A DNA stretch of 28,631 bases from SIG299 sp045531955. Lineage in GTDB: Bacteria; Bacillota; Clostridia; Lachnospirales; Lachnospiraceae. The notes beneath the pieces were generated by a model. The model made no database searches. It was not told where the DNA came from and saw only the letters and a list, made by a program, of their open reading frames with translations. The number at the start of each line of letters is the position of its first letter. Position 1 is the stretch's first letter. The stretch covers positions 1 to 28,631 of the forward strand of contig JAZSFC010000002.1 of NCBI GenBank assembly GCA_045531955.1, given 5' to 3'. A program made the translations under genes and the position numbers. Below, one piece after another: positions 13,902 to 22,099 of the stretch.

Positions 13902-14788
13902 TGAAAGACGAAAATAGAATTCCGGAAGCCTTAAAATACTGGGGCTTTGAGGATATTTGTATTATGGAGCAGTTTCATGAGGAATCTACCCGTCTGACTT
14001 ATCATGTTTTGGCGGATGGCAGACAACTGCTTATCAAAGGAATCTCAAACGAGAAAACAGAAAGTGTAATCAAAGGAAATACACTGGCACAGGAATATCT
14101 GGGTAATCAGAAAGGGTTAGCACCAAGGCTGATATATACTTTAGATGGGGCATCTTACATCAAACAGAACGATTACTGGTTTTATGTGTTGGAATGGATA
14201 GAGGGCGAAAACTTGCAGGAAACACCGGAGGACGAGTACGATTTGGCAGTTCTTGCAAGAGAGTTACATTCCTTCCGGGATTACCAGTATCCTTGTGCTT
14301 TGACAGAGAATAAGCAGATGTTTTATGAATGGTTTTCGGACAAGCCTTTCAAAGCAGAGTTTGATATGATTTTAGATACGTTACCGGACTTTGGAAAGTT
14401 AGACCGTTGTTTGATTCATACGGATTTGGGACCACATAACAGTGTACGAAATAAACAGGGACAGGTTATGCTGATTGATCTTGATGATGCAGGCATAGGC
14501 AGCAGATACTTGGATTTGGGCTGGCCGTTTATTATGCAGTTTGTGGACTTTAATCATGATACGGAAGAGATGAAGTATCGGTTTGATTTAGCACAAGCAT
14601 TTTTAAACGGATATTATGGTGATGAAAAACCGGAGAAGGAAGAGTATGATTTGCTTTGGCAGGGAGCGATTTTTATGCATATTTCGTACATGCAGTGCTA
14701 TGGACCATATGCGGTGGATTCTCTGTGGAAGATACTTAAGTTTGGAATGGAGCAGAAGGAAGCTTTGTGGGAACAATGGAGGAAGTAA
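13898..14788 (+). CDS. APH-family phosphotransferase (aminoglycoside/choline kinase-like)
   Basis: A 296-residue protein-kinase-like small-molecule kinase. The catalytic loop is LIHTDLGPHN (H174, D176, N181), followed by the metal-binding DLDDAGIG. The hinge region YVLEWIEGENL is also typical. It would transfer phosphate from ATP to a hydroxyl of a small molecule; homologues act on choline, homoserine, fructosamine or antibiotics. I see nothing that singles out a resistance enzyme, and the housekeeping-like neighbours argue against calling it one. It overlaps the CrtO-like gene by 4 nt, and the Nudix gene follows after 1 nt. ATG 13901 is an equally possible start. Confidence 0.82.
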   Translation: MMKDENRIPEALKYWGFEDICIMEQFHEESTRLTYHVLADGRQLLIKGISNEKTESVIKGNTLAQEYLGNQKGLAPRLIYTLDGASYIKQNDYWFYVLEWIEGENLQETPEDEYDLAVLARELHSFRDYQYPCALTENKQMFYEWFSDKPFKAEFDMILDTLPDFGKLDRCLIHTDLGPHNSVRNKQGQVMLIDLDDAGIGSRYLDLGWPFIMQFVDFNHDTEEMKYRFDLAQAFLNGYYGDEKPEKEEYDLLWQGAIFMHISYMQCYGPYAVDSLWKILKFGMEQKEALWEQWRK

Positions 14789-14789
14789 C

Positions 14790-15296
14790 ATGGAACTCTG
14801 GGATGCTTATTCAAAGGACGAGGAACTGATTGGCAGTACACTGGTGCGGGGCGAGGAAATACCGAAGGGGATGTATCATTTAGTATGTGAAGTATTGGTA
14901 CGCCATACCGATGGCAGCTATTTGTGTATGAAACGCTCTGTGCAGAAGTGGAATTATGGTGGCTGGTATGAAGCTACGGCGGGTGGTTCCGCCCTTGCAG
15001 GAGAAGATAAGTGGCAGTGTGTGGAACGGGAACTCTTGGAGGAAACCGGGCTTGTTTGCCATGAGTTTGAGGAAGTGAATCGTTCTGTGGAAGAGCGGAA
15101 ACAGGCATTTTTTTATAATTTCGTATGCACAGTGGATTGCGACAAAACTTCTGTTAAACTGCAAGAGGGAGAAACCGAAGGATTTCTTTGGATGAGTGAG
15201 AAAGAGTTTAAAGAGTTTGTAAATTCGGATAGAATGATACCGTCCAACCGGAGGAGATATGAGAAATATTTTCAGAGGATGGGGTATGTAATATGA
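14790..15296 (+). CDS. Nudix hydrolase (second of three)
   Basis: A 168-residue Nudix-fold protein, with the box GSALAGEDKWQ...RELLEETGL slightly changed in the first glycine-loop portion. Its start MELWDAYSKDEELIGSTLVRG resembles the isopentenyl-diphosphate isomerase-like Nudix branch (YfcD-like), in which this N-terminal WD-x-Y-x4 segment is common. It would remove a phosphate or nucleotide group, or act as a housecleaning enzyme. The gene begins 1 nt after the kinase stop, with GGAGGAAG inside the kinase's last codons, and overlaps the GNAT gene by 4 nt. These junctions show a translationally coupled operon from 13341 to 15922. Confidence 0.85.
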   Translation: MELWDAYSKDEELIGSTLVRGEEIPKGMYHLVCEVLVRHTDGSYLCMKRSVQKWNYGGWYEATAGGSALAGEDKWQCVERELLEETGLVCHEFEEVNRSVEERKQAFFYNFVCTVDCDKTSVKLQEGETEGFLWMSEKEFKEFVNSDRMIPSNRRRYEKYFQRMGYVI

Positions 15297-15922
15297 TATC
15301 TTTAGAAAGTTATTTACAAAATCCCTGCTTATCTTTGTCAATTCCCTATTGGAAAGCAAAAAATGTAATGATTCCTGATAACATGGAAATTGTACACGAA
15401 AGCGTATTTTCGTCAGAACTGTTAAAAGAGTACGAGGATGAAACTTATTTTCGCCTGCACCATTCTATGCAGAAGCTGGCTAAACCGGAATCGGAAGACT
15501 ATGACATTGTAACTGTTTCACCGGAGAATATAGAAACTATTGTATCGGTAATCAACGGTTCTTATACTGACTTGCAAGTAAACAAAGAGCAAATCCAAAG
15601 CTACACCAAAACACCGGCATATCGTCCGGAATTATGGATTTTAATAAAGGAGTCAGCAACCGGAAATTGTGTGGGATGTGGCATAGCAGATTTTGACCCG
15701 GAGGCAGAAGAACTGATTTTAGAATGGATTCAGGTATTGCCGGAGTATCGCGGAAAGAATATCGGAACAGCCATTGTAAAGGAACTTTTATGGCGTGGAA
15801 AAGATTTTGCCAAATTTGCAACGGTGTCCGGCAAAGTAGAGAACATAACAAAACCTGAAGTATTGTATCGAAAATGCGGTTTTACCGGTAATGATGTATG
15901 GCACATATTGCGAAAAAAATAG
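15293..15922 (+). CDS. GNAT acetyltransferase
   Basis: A 209-residue protein. The C-terminal 120 residues are a GNAT domain: strand LILEWIQVLPEYRG followed by the acetyl-CoA loop KNIGTAIVKELL, then FATVSGKVENITKPEVLYRKCGF. The N-terminal 85 residues are an unassigned extension. The substrate is unknown. The start overlaps the Nudix stop (ATGA). It is the last gene of the coupled run. Family members in such Nudix/kinase clusters may modify small molecules, but this is inference. Confidence 0.78.
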   Translation: MISLESYLQNPCLSLSIPYWKAKNVMIPDNMEIVHESVFSSELLKEYEDETYFRLHHSMQKLAKPESEDYDIVTVSPENIETIVSVINGSYTDLQVNKEQIQSYTKTPAYRPELWILIKESATGNCVGCGIADFDPEAEELILEWIQVLPEYRGKNIGTAIVKELLWRGKDFAKFATVSGKVENITKPEVLYRKCGFTGNDVWHILRKK

Positions 15923-15964
15923 TAGGATGATAATCAAGCACCATTTTAGGAGAACTCATAACCT

Positions 15965-17014
15965 ATGACAAAAGAAGAACTAAAACTTCGTCAACTTACA
16001 AACCAATATTTGATAATTCCTGCTCCGAAACTTCAGGTGGTGCAGGACTTATGCGGTGTTCAGGCACAGTTTATGACCAATGCCCTGCATTCTTTAAAGG
16101 TTCGCTGTAGCGACTATGACGAAGCTACGGTGGCTGATGGCTTGGTAAAAAACTGGACGGTACGTGGCACGGTGCATGTGTTTGCCGAGAAAGATTTGCC
16201 GCTGTTTCTTCATTGCAATAACGGAGCAGATTACCGTAAAAATGAATGGAACGGTTACTCGTTTTGGAATCAGCGGGATACATGGGCACTGACACCGGAG
16301 CGGCAAAGATTTTTGTCTGAGGTGATTTTGAATGCTCTAAAAAAAGAACCCTGCACGCGGGAAGAACTAAAGGAAATATGCAGAGAAAACGGAATGACGG
16401 AATCCGAAGAAAGCAGCATGTTCGACCAGTGGGGCGGAGGTATCCGTGAACTTTGTGAACGGGGTTTTATGAATTATGTGGTGCAGGAGAAAAAAGCTTT
16501 TTGTCTGTCACCGGAATTCACACCGGTTCCCGAGAAAGAGGCAAAACTGGAGCTGGCAAGACGGTATTTTACCAATTTCGGTCCGGCCACGATTCATGAT
16601 GCCATGTACTATTTTCATGTGCCTGCTGCTCAGGTAAAACAGTGGATGAAAGAACTGCCTTTACAAGAAACGGAGTGCGACGGAAAAATCTATTATTTCA
16701 TAGAAAACGGAAAAGCTTATGACTATGACATACCGGACTGCTTATTTTTAGCGGGTTTTGACCAGATACTGTTGGGATATGAGAAAAAAGAAAGCTTGTA
16801 TTTACCGCAGGAACATTTACGGAAGATTTTCAATTTGGCAGGTATTGTGATGCCATCCCTGATGATACATGGGCAGATTGCCGGAAAGTGGAAGCAAAAG
16901 AACGGAAAGCTTAGCGTAGAGCTGTTTGACAAAATTGATGAAAAAGAGAAAAAAACAGTGAAAGAAAAAGCAGAATTGCTTTGGAGTAATTTAAAAAAGA
17001 TAGAAATTTTATAG
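15965..17014 (+). CDS. winged-helix HTH_42 (YcaQ/AlkX-like) protein
   Basis: A 349-residue protein of the HTH_42 family, seen in LRQLTNQYLIIPAPK, a VVQDLCGVQAQF segment and the TVRGTVHVFAEKDL motif near residues 60-75. This family includes DNA glycosylases such as AlkX and the interstrand-crosslink unhooking enzyme YcaQ. A catalytic QXQ-type or QXD-type motif of those glycosylases may correspond to GVQAQF at about residue 32-37. A DNA-repair role is plausible but not certain; many members are unassigned. It lies 42 nt after the GNAT gene with an AGGAGAA site and may belong to the same operon. Confidence 0.75.
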   Translation: MTKEELKLRQLTNQYLIIPAPKLQVVQDLCGVQAQFMTNALHSLKVRCSDYDEATVADGLVKNWTVRGTVHVFAEKDLPLFLHCNNGADYRKNEWNGYSFWNQRDTWALTPERQRFLSEVILNALKKEPCTREELKEICRENGMTESEESSMFDQWGGGIRELCERGFMNYVVQEKKAFCLSPEFTPVPEKEAKLELARRYFTNFGPATIHDAMYYFHVPAAQVKQWMKELPLQETECDGKIYYFIENGKAYDYDIPDCLFLAGFDQILLGYEKKESLYLPQEHLRKIFNLAGIVMPSLMIHGQIAGKWKQKNGKLSVELFDKIDEKEKKTVKEKAELLWSNLKKIEIL

Positions 17015-17100
17015 AAAAAAGATTTATTTTGTTGTATGATAGTGTGGATTCTGTTACAGAAATAATGACATAATCAAAATTACCTAAAGGGAGAAATTAT

Positions 17101-18072
17101 ATGGAATTCAAAGGATATACATATGGTCACGGAGCAAGACGCGGTGACTACCGTTCCGAAGCAGGAATTAAATCTCAGGAGTTATTGTATCAGACAGGTA
17201 TCAACTGGATGTGCCTGGCATTAAGCCTTACCCAGGAGACTGCCCACAGCACAAAGATTGAGTTCGATTTTGAACGCAGCAGCTCGGACCGTGACATTAT
17301 GGCGGCGATTGAGCGGGCGCATAAAAACAATATCAAGGTTTGCTTAAAGCCGATGGTAAATTGCCGGGACGGTGTATGGCGGGCCTACATCAACTTTGCG
17401 GATTCGGACTTTGCAGGCAGAGACCCATATTGGGACAAGTGGTTTGAAAGTTACGGCAGCTTTATGAAGTATTATGCAGAACTGGCAGAAGAAACCGGAT
17501 GTGAAATGCTTTGTATTGGTTGTGAAATGTGCGGCACCGAGCGAAAGGAATCACACTGGAGAAAATTGATTGCGGAAATTCGTCAGATTTATTCCGGTAA
17601 GCTTATCTACAATACGAATCACGGTCATGAGGATGATGTGAAGTGGTTTGATGCGGTGGATTATGTTGGCACCAGTGCATATTTCCCTGTGGCAAAGGAA
17701 GGCGGAGCATCTTCCGAAGAAATGCAGCAGCGGTGGCTGAAAGTGCGTGAGGATATGTATAAAATCTATCAGAAGTGGCAGAAGAAAGTGGTATTTATTG
17801 AAATCGGCTGCCGCAGTGCAAAGGGTTGCGCTACTATGCCATGGGATTTCCAGCACAGAGATTTTCCGCATGATGAAGACGAGCAGGCAAACTTCTTTGA
17901 TTCCTGTTTGAAGGTGTTTGCCGACCAGGAATGGTTCGGCGGCGTGTTCTGGTGGGATTGGAGCACCTTTATTTATGACGATGAAGAAACTGCGAAAAAT
18001 GACAATGGGTTTAATATTCATTTAAAAAAGGCTGAAAAAGTTTTGAAGATGTGGTATAAGGATTTAGTCTGA
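17101..18072 (+). CDS. GH113-like beta-mannanase/glycosidase
   Basis: A 323-residue TIM-barrel glycoside hydrolase resembling family GH113. The likely acid/base is E142 in CIGCEMCG and the likely nucleophile E234 in VVFIEIGCRS. Flanking features (KPMVNCRDGVW, DYVGTSAYFPV, GGVFWWDWST) fit this clan-A fold. No signal peptide is visible, so it would act in the cytoplasm on imported manno-oligosaccharides or related oligosaccharides. No sugar transporter is adjacent. It starts behind AAAGGGAG and forms its own unit, ending at the start of a perfect palindrome that precedes pssA. Substrate assignment is by family, not proof. Confidence 0.75.
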   Translation: MEFKGYTYGHGARRGDYRSEAGIKSQELLYQTGINWMCLALSLTQETAHSTKIEFDFERSSSDRDIMAAIERAHKNNIKVCLKPMVNCRDGVWRAYINFADSDFAGRDPYWDKWFESYGSFMKYYAELAEETGCEMLCIGCEMCGTERKESHWRKLIAEIRQIYSGKLIYNTNHGHEDDVKWFDAVDYVGTSAYFPVAKEGGASSEEMQQRWLKVREDMYKIYQKWQKKVVFIEIGCRSAKGCATMPWDFQHRDFPHDEDEQANFFDSCLKVFADQEWFGGVFWWDWSTFIYDDEETAKNDNGFNIHLKKAEKVLKMWYKDLV

Positions 18073-18095
18073 TATTACAGAAGTTCTGTAATATC
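18071..18095. repeat. perfect 12-1-12 palindrome upstream of pssA
   Basis: GATATTACAGAA, a central G, then TTCTGTAATATC: 25 bp with no mismatch. It overlaps the stop of the glycosidase gene and ends 35 nt before the pssA start. There is no T-run after it, so it is a poor terminator. It may be a binding site for a dimeric regulator controlling pssA/psd, or a transcript-end hairpin. Confidence 0.55.
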
Positions 18096-18129
18096 CTTCA
18101 ATTTCGAAAGAAAAAGGGAGAATAAACAA

Positions 18130-18843
18130 ATGTTACGCTTTATCGGATTTTATGATTATACGGTAATTTTAACTTACATGAGCCTGATTTCCTCTGTTTT
18201 CGGTATTACACAGGCGATTCACGGAGACTATAAGCAGGCGATTTTTTGCCTCGCATTCTCCGGCATTTGCGATGCCTTTGACGGCAGGGTTGCCCGGTCC
18301 AAAAAGAATCGTACCGAGGATGAAAAAGCCTTTGGAATTCAGTTGGATTCCTTATGTGATGTCATTTGTTTCGGCGTGTTTCCGGCATTGATTTGCTATT
18401 TGCTGGGTGTCCGGGGAACATTAGGCCTGTTTCTTGTGTTCTTTTACTGCACTTGTGCGGTTATTCGTCTTGCATTTTTTAATGTACTGGAAGCGAACCG
18501 CCAAAAGACGGAAGGCGGCTGTAACAAAGAGTACAGAGGTCTTCCGGTAACCTCTATCGCATTTATTCTGCCGTTAACCTTCTGGCTGCAGTTTTTGCTG
18601 CCGGAGTTTTGGTTTTTAGTTTTGTTACACCTGATGCTCGGCGTAGTAGGTTTTCTGTTTATTTTTGATTTTAAACTGCGAAAGCCAGATTTGAAAATGA
18701 TACTGATTATGATTGCTGTAGTGTCAATTACGATAGGTGTTATTTACGGATTCACAAAGTTCCGTGTACCAAAATTTGATGATGAAAGTAACCATATTTT
18801 AAGAGAACTTTTAGGAGAACTTTATGAAAAAGCGACTCCGTAA
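18130..18843 (+). CDS. pssA: CDP-diacylglycerol-serine O-phosphatidyltransferase
   Basis: A 237-residue CDP-alcohol phosphatidyltransferase with several membrane helices. The catalytic signature is CDAFDGRVAR ... FGIQLDSLCD (D48, D51, G52, A55, R56, G69, D73, D77). The spacer between R56 and G69 is 12 residues instead of the usual 8. It joins serine to CDP-diacylglycerol to make phosphatidylserine at the membrane. The psd gene starts inside its 3' end, confirming the pathway to phosphatidylethanolamine. The AAAGGGAG site and the palindrome upstream define the start region. Confidence 0.9.
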   Translation: MLRFIGFYDYTVILTYMSLISSVFGITQAIHGDYKQAIFCLAFSGICDAFDGRVARSKKNRTEDEKAFGIQLDSLCDVICFGVFPALICYLLGVRGTLGLFLVFFYCTCAVIRLAFFNVLEANRQKTEGGCNKEYRGLPVTSIAFILPLTFWLQFLLPEFWFLVLLHLMLGVVGFLFIFDFKLRKPDLKMILIMIAVVSITIGVIYGFTKFRVPKFDDESNHILRELLGELYEKATP

Positions 18844-19687
18844 CGGCAAGTTAATAGAGCAAAAGAATGGTCAGGACCATGTACTGGAAGTTTTATACGG
18901 AACAGCAGTGGGACGGTTAGTATTAAAACTTTTGACTTTACCTGTGGTTTCCAAGGTGGCCGGTGCGCTTTTATCCACACCATTGTCCTGTTTGTTGATT
19001 GAGCCGTTCATCAGGAAAAATAAGATTGATATGTCACAGTATGAACCGGTGAAATATAAGAGTTATAATGATTTTTTTACAAGAAAAATCAAGACAAAGC
19101 TTCGTCCGGTAGATGCAAATCCACATCACTTTATCAGTCCTTGTGACAGTAAATTGACGGTGCTTCCTATTACAGAAGACAGACGGTTTACTTTAAAGCA
19201 TACCACATATACGGTGGCATCGCTTCTGAAAAATGAAAAACTTGCCAAGGAATACGTTGGTGGGTACGCTATGATTTTCCGCCTGACGGTGGATGATTAT
19301 CACAGATATTGTTATGTAAGTGACGGAGTAAAAGAAGAGAATGTTTTTATTCCGGGAGTGCTTCATACGGTGAATCCGCTGGCAAATGATTATTTCCCGA
19401 TTTACAAGGAAAATTCCAGAGAATACAGCATTCTGCATACGAAGGAATTTGGTGATATTGTCATGATAGAAGTCGGGGCCCTGTTGGTTGGAAAAATAGT
19501 CAATCATCACAGAAAATACTGCGTACTTCGGGGGCAGGAAAAAGGATATTTTGAATTTGGAGGTTCTACGGTAGTACTTCTGGTAAAAAAGGATACGGTA
19601 AAGGTTGATGCGGATATTTTGGAAAATTCTGCGCAGCATATTGAAACTGTTGTGAAGTACGGTGAAAAAATCGGAGAAACACTATAA
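18824..19687 (+). CDS. psd: phosphatidylserine decarboxylase proenzyme
   Basis: A 287-residue pyruvoyl-dependent decarboxylase. The self-cleavage motif FEFGGSTVV places the pyruvoyl-forming serine at S248, splitting the protein into a long beta chain and a short alpha chain of about 40 residues. Conserved SPCDSKL and VDDYHRYCYV segments also fit the family. It converts phosphatidylserine to phosphatidylethanolamine at the membrane. The 20-nt overlap with pssA and the TAGGAGAA site within pssA indicate coupled translation. A strong terminator lies about 70 nt downstream. Confidence 0.92.
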   Translation: MKKRLRNGKLIEQKNGQDHVLEVLYGTAVGRLVLKLLTLPVVSKVAGALLSTPLSCLLIEPFIRKNKIDMSQYEPVKYKSYNDFFTRKIKTKLRPVDANPHHFISPCDSKLTVLPITEDRRFTLKHTTYTVASLLKNEKLAKEYVGGYAMIFRLTVDDYHRYCYVSDGVKEENVFIPGVLHTVNPLANDYFPIYKENSREYSILHTKEFGDIVMIEVGALLVGKIVNHHRKYCVLRGQEKGYFEFGGSTVVLLVKKDTVKVDADILENSAQHIETVVKYGEKIGETL

Positions 19688-19698
19688 AATCTTTTGAT

Positions 19699-19727
19699 TT
19701 GACAGAATATAAAAGATTTGTTATATT
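19699..19727 (+). promoter_or_regulatory. near-consensus sigma-A promoter
   Basis: A perfect TTGACA, a 17-nt spacer and TATATT make this the best promoter in the window. It lies just after psd and would start transcription near 19734, ahead of a strong terminator and the Nudix gene. Confidence 0.75.
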
Positions 19728-19757
19728 GAATCTGATATTAGACAAAAGGTCTGATCC

Positions 19758-19804
19758 ACGCTTGTTAGGGAAAATGGTTTCCTTAACAAGCGTTTTCTTT
19801 TTTT
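19758..19804 (+). terminator. strong terminator/possible attenuator before third Nudix gene
   Basis: A 16-bp stem (19758-19773 with 19778-19793, one G.U) with a 4-nt loop, followed by TTTTCTTTTTTTT-like uridines. An upstream hairpin, ATTAGAC with GTCTGAT (about 19738-19756), may act as a competing element. The run of T overlaps the Nudix ribosome-binding site AGGAGG. It sits downstream of the promoter at 19699, so it would cut that promoter's transcript to about 70 nt unless anti-terminated; it also ends pssA/psd. Confidence 0.8.
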
Positions 19805-19816
19805 AGGAGGTAGATT

Positions 19817-20299
19817 ATGTTAGTAAAGGACAGCAGAGGAAACGAATTATTAGAAGTGATTGATGTTAGCGAAGAGGAGGCAATGAAAAACTATGTTCCG
19901 GTCAATCACGCTTTGTTAGTAGTTAAAATCGGTGAGGAATATCTGTTGGGCTTTAATAAATGGCGTCAGGACTGGGAAATTTTTGGCGGTTGCCTGGAAG
20001 AAGGAGAAACGTTAAGAGAATGTATCACCAGGGAAGCCAAAGAAGAACTGGGATTAAGTAACGTAGAATTTACCTGGTTAGGTTTGATGCATGATAAAAT
20101 GGCTCCGGGATATTTTAATCCGGAGTGGCATGAAGAATATGGCGGTTTATATGGAGTGACTTTAACGAAGGAACAGCTTGGGGAAATTGAAAAATCCCGT
20201 GAGGATAAAGAAGAGATTGAAAAACTGGCTTTTTACAGTCAGGTAAAGGACGAATGTGTTGCGCCGATTGATGAAAAATTGTTAGAGTTTTGGAGGTAG
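19817..20299 (+). CDS. Nudix hydrolase (third of three)
   Basis: A 160-residue Nudix protein with a complete box, starting GGCLEEGETLRE and ending REAKEELGL (positions about 57-77). An extra acidic C-terminal segment (EIEKSREDKEEIEKL) follows. It probably hydrolyses a nucleotide derivative with Mg2+; the substrate is unknown. AGGAGG directly precedes the start. The promoter at 19699 and terminator-like hairpin at 19758 make attenuation likely. The small gene at 20345 follows and may be co-transcribed. Confidence 0.85.
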   Translation: MLVKDSRGNELLEVIDVSEEEAMKNYVPVNHALLVVKIGEEYLLGFNKWRQDWEIFGGCLEEGETLRECITREAKEELGLSNVEFTWLGLMHDKMAPGYFNPEWHEEYGGLYGVTLTKEQLGEIEKSREDKEEIEKLAFYSQVKDECVAPIDEKLLEFWR

Positions 20300-20344
20300 C
20301 ATCAGAAAAAAATTTTGGTTATCACAGAAAGGAGAAGATGTAAT

Positions 20345-20713
20345 ATGGAATTCAAATATATGCGTATTCAGGGCAGGGAGTTGTCTTATATCACTCAGTA
20401 TCCTAAGGGGATTTTTGCCATGTGCTGGCGGATGATTTACGACGGAGTGATGAACGAAGAAGATGCAGAATTGTTTAAAAGTATCAATACATGGTTCGAG
20501 GAGAACTTACCGGAACCACCGGGGTGCCAGTCCGGTGATAAAAAAGTCATTACGTTCTTTAAAACTGCAACCACAGAGGAAATGCTGAAGCACATGGAAC
20601 CTGCCATGGCACTTCTTGATAAGTACAATCATCCTTACGATGTGGTGTACACTAATTTCGTTGGGAGTATTGTGTATGAGGATGAGTTTCAGGTGGCGGT
20701 AAGTCTGGATTAG
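20345..20713 (+). CDS. hypothetical 122-residue protein
   Basis: Not recognised. It is a soluble, acidic small protein with no signal peptide or membrane segment. It carries RGRELSYIT-like N-terminal strands, a helix around MNEEDAELFKSINTWFEENLP, a glycine/cysteine turn (PPGCQSGDKK) and a C-terminal mix of helix and strand ending FQVAVSLD. ATG 20345 is chosen because GAAAGGAG lies about 10 nt before it; the longer in-frame start at 20315 places that site inside the gene. It lies between the third Nudix gene and the GH32 gene. Confidence 0.7.
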   Translation: MEFKYMRIQGRELSYITQYPKGIFAMCWRMIYDGVMNEEDAELFKSINTWFEENLPEPPGCQSGDKKVITFFKTATTEEMLKHMEPAMALLDKYNHPYDVVYTNFVGSIVYEDEFQVAVSLD

Positions 20714-20722
20714 TGGTATACT
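20714..20722 (+). promoter_or_regulatory. extended -10 promoter of GH32 gene
   Basis: TGGTATACT begins right after the stop of the upstream gene, 33 nt before the GH32 start. It matches the extended -10 seen before the acyltransferase gene. The -35 is weak. Confidence 0.45.
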
Positions 20723-20754
20723 GTTGGTAATGAAATCCGGAAAAGGAGGTTTCT

Positions 20755-22026
20755 ATGGACAGAACCTATAACTATCATTTTACGCCGCCAAAAGGCTGGA
20801 TGAATGACCCGAACGGTTTAATTTATATCGACGGAGTATACCACTTGTTTTATCAGCATTATCCTCATGATATTGTTTGGGGACCAATGCACTGGGGACA
20901 TGCGGTAAGCACAGACTTGCTTCATTGGGAACATAAACCGGTTGCAATTTACCCGACAGAGGAGGAATATATTTTCTCCGGTTCCTGCGTGTATGATAAG
21001 GAGAATGTGTCCGGATTGGGAACAGGGGAACACCCGCCGCTGGTGGCGTTTTATACTGCCCATAACCCGGTAACCGGTGAGGAGCAGCAGAGTATTGCTT
21101 ATAGCACGGATTATGAAACTTTTACAAAGTATGCCGGAAATCCTGTGATTGAAAATAAAAAGGATACGGCGGGCGAAGAGACACAGGAAAATCCTGCGTT
21201 CAAAAAAGATTTCCGTGATCCGAAAGTATTTCCAAATCCTATTTTAGGCGGGTTTTCCATGGTGCTGGCAGCAGGACACCAGTTGGAGTTTTATCATTCC
21301 ATGAATTTGCTTTCCTGGGAGAAAACCGGAGAATTTGTGCCAAGAGAAGGGTTTACGGAGATTTGTGAGTGCCCGGATTGTTTTCCGCTGGAAACGGACG
21401 AAGGAACCAAGTGGATTCTGACGCTAAGCCTTACTTCTCATGTGATGCCGTATTATGTAGGTAACTTTGACGGAAATACCTTTGTAGCGGAGAAAGATGA
21501 GTTTGAGGACAGCGTAGATACCCCTCTTTTAGACTACGCTTCCGACAATTACGCCATGGTAACCTTTGCCGGCAGTCCTGCGCCTTTGATGCTTGGTTGG
21601 GGCGAAAGCTGGGATTATGTATCACAGACTCCAGCGAAAAACTATCGGGGAAAAATGACCATGGCCCGAACGGTGCGGCTAATAAAAACAGCGGCTGGTT
21701 GGCGGCTTCAATTTGCTCCGGCAACTCTTTCAGGTGTTGCAGAAAAGGATGTTTGGCAGGGGGTATTGCAAACGGGAGAACAGAAAGAATTTTTGCTTTC
21801 GGAAGGCAAAAAAATGGTGCTTTCCGTGACAGATGAGGAAATTATGATAGACCGCAGCGAAGCCGGAGATTTAAGCTTTTCCGAATACTTGCAAACAAAA
21901 GCAGCAAGTTTCTCGGCAAAGAGAGTAAAAACAGGAAATTGCAACATCACAGTAATTCAGGATAACGGTTATTTTGAGATTTTTGCCGAGGATGGTTTTG
22001 TGGTATTTTCCGTAATGACCTATTGA
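20755..22026 (+). CDS. GH32 sucrose-6-phosphate hydrolase/invertase
   Basis: A 423-residue GH32 enzyme (beta-fructosidase fold: five-bladed propeller then a short beta-sandwich). The nucleophile D18 is in WMNDPNG, the transition-state stabiliser D155 in FRDPKV, and the acid/base E205 in ECPD. It hydrolyses sucrose, sucrose-6-phosphate or short fructans, releasing fructose. No signal peptide means cytoplasmic action on an imported substrate. No transporter or fructokinase lies beside it. Start set by AAAAGGAGG; its own promoter is probable. Confidence 0.9.
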   Translation: MDRTYNYHFTPPKGWMNDPNGLIYIDGVYHLFYQHYPHDIVWGPMHWGHAVSTDLLHWEHKPVAIYPTEEEYIFSGSCVYDKENVSGLGTGEHPPLVAFYTAHNPVTGEEQQSIAYSTDYETFTKYAGNPVIENKKDTAGEETQENPAFKKDFRDPKVFPNPILGGFSMVLAAGHQLEFYHSMNLLSWEKTGEFVPREGFTEICECPDCFPLETDEGTKWILTLSLTSHVMPYYVGNFDGNTFVAEKDEFEDSVDTPLLDYASDNYAMVTFAGSPAPLMLGWGESWDYVSQTPAKNYRGKMTMARTVRLIKTAAGWRLQFAPATLSGVAEKDVWQGVLQTGEQKEFLLSEGKKMVLSVTDEEIMIDRSEAGDLSFSEYLQTKAASFSAKRVKTGNCNITVIQDNGYFEIFAEDGFVVFSVMTY

Positions 22027-22051
22027 GAAAATCCGCAGATTGCGGTAAAAT
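22023..22051 (+). promoter_or_regulatory. sigma-A promoter of AcnX/OYE operon
   Basis: TTGAGA, a 17-nt spacer and TAAAAT, with the -35 overlapping the GH32 stop codon. Distance to the first gene start is about 50 nt. Good spacing and two near-consensus hexamers. Confidence 0.6.
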
Positions 22052-22099
22052 AGAAGTATCTAAACTTATGGGTTTACAAAAGCGAAAGGAGTTTACACT

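Noticed and set aside
13898..14788. Calling the APH-fold kinase an aminoglycoside resistance gene.
   Set aside because: The family is broad, the neighbours are not resistance or mobile genes, and no subfamily signature is visible.
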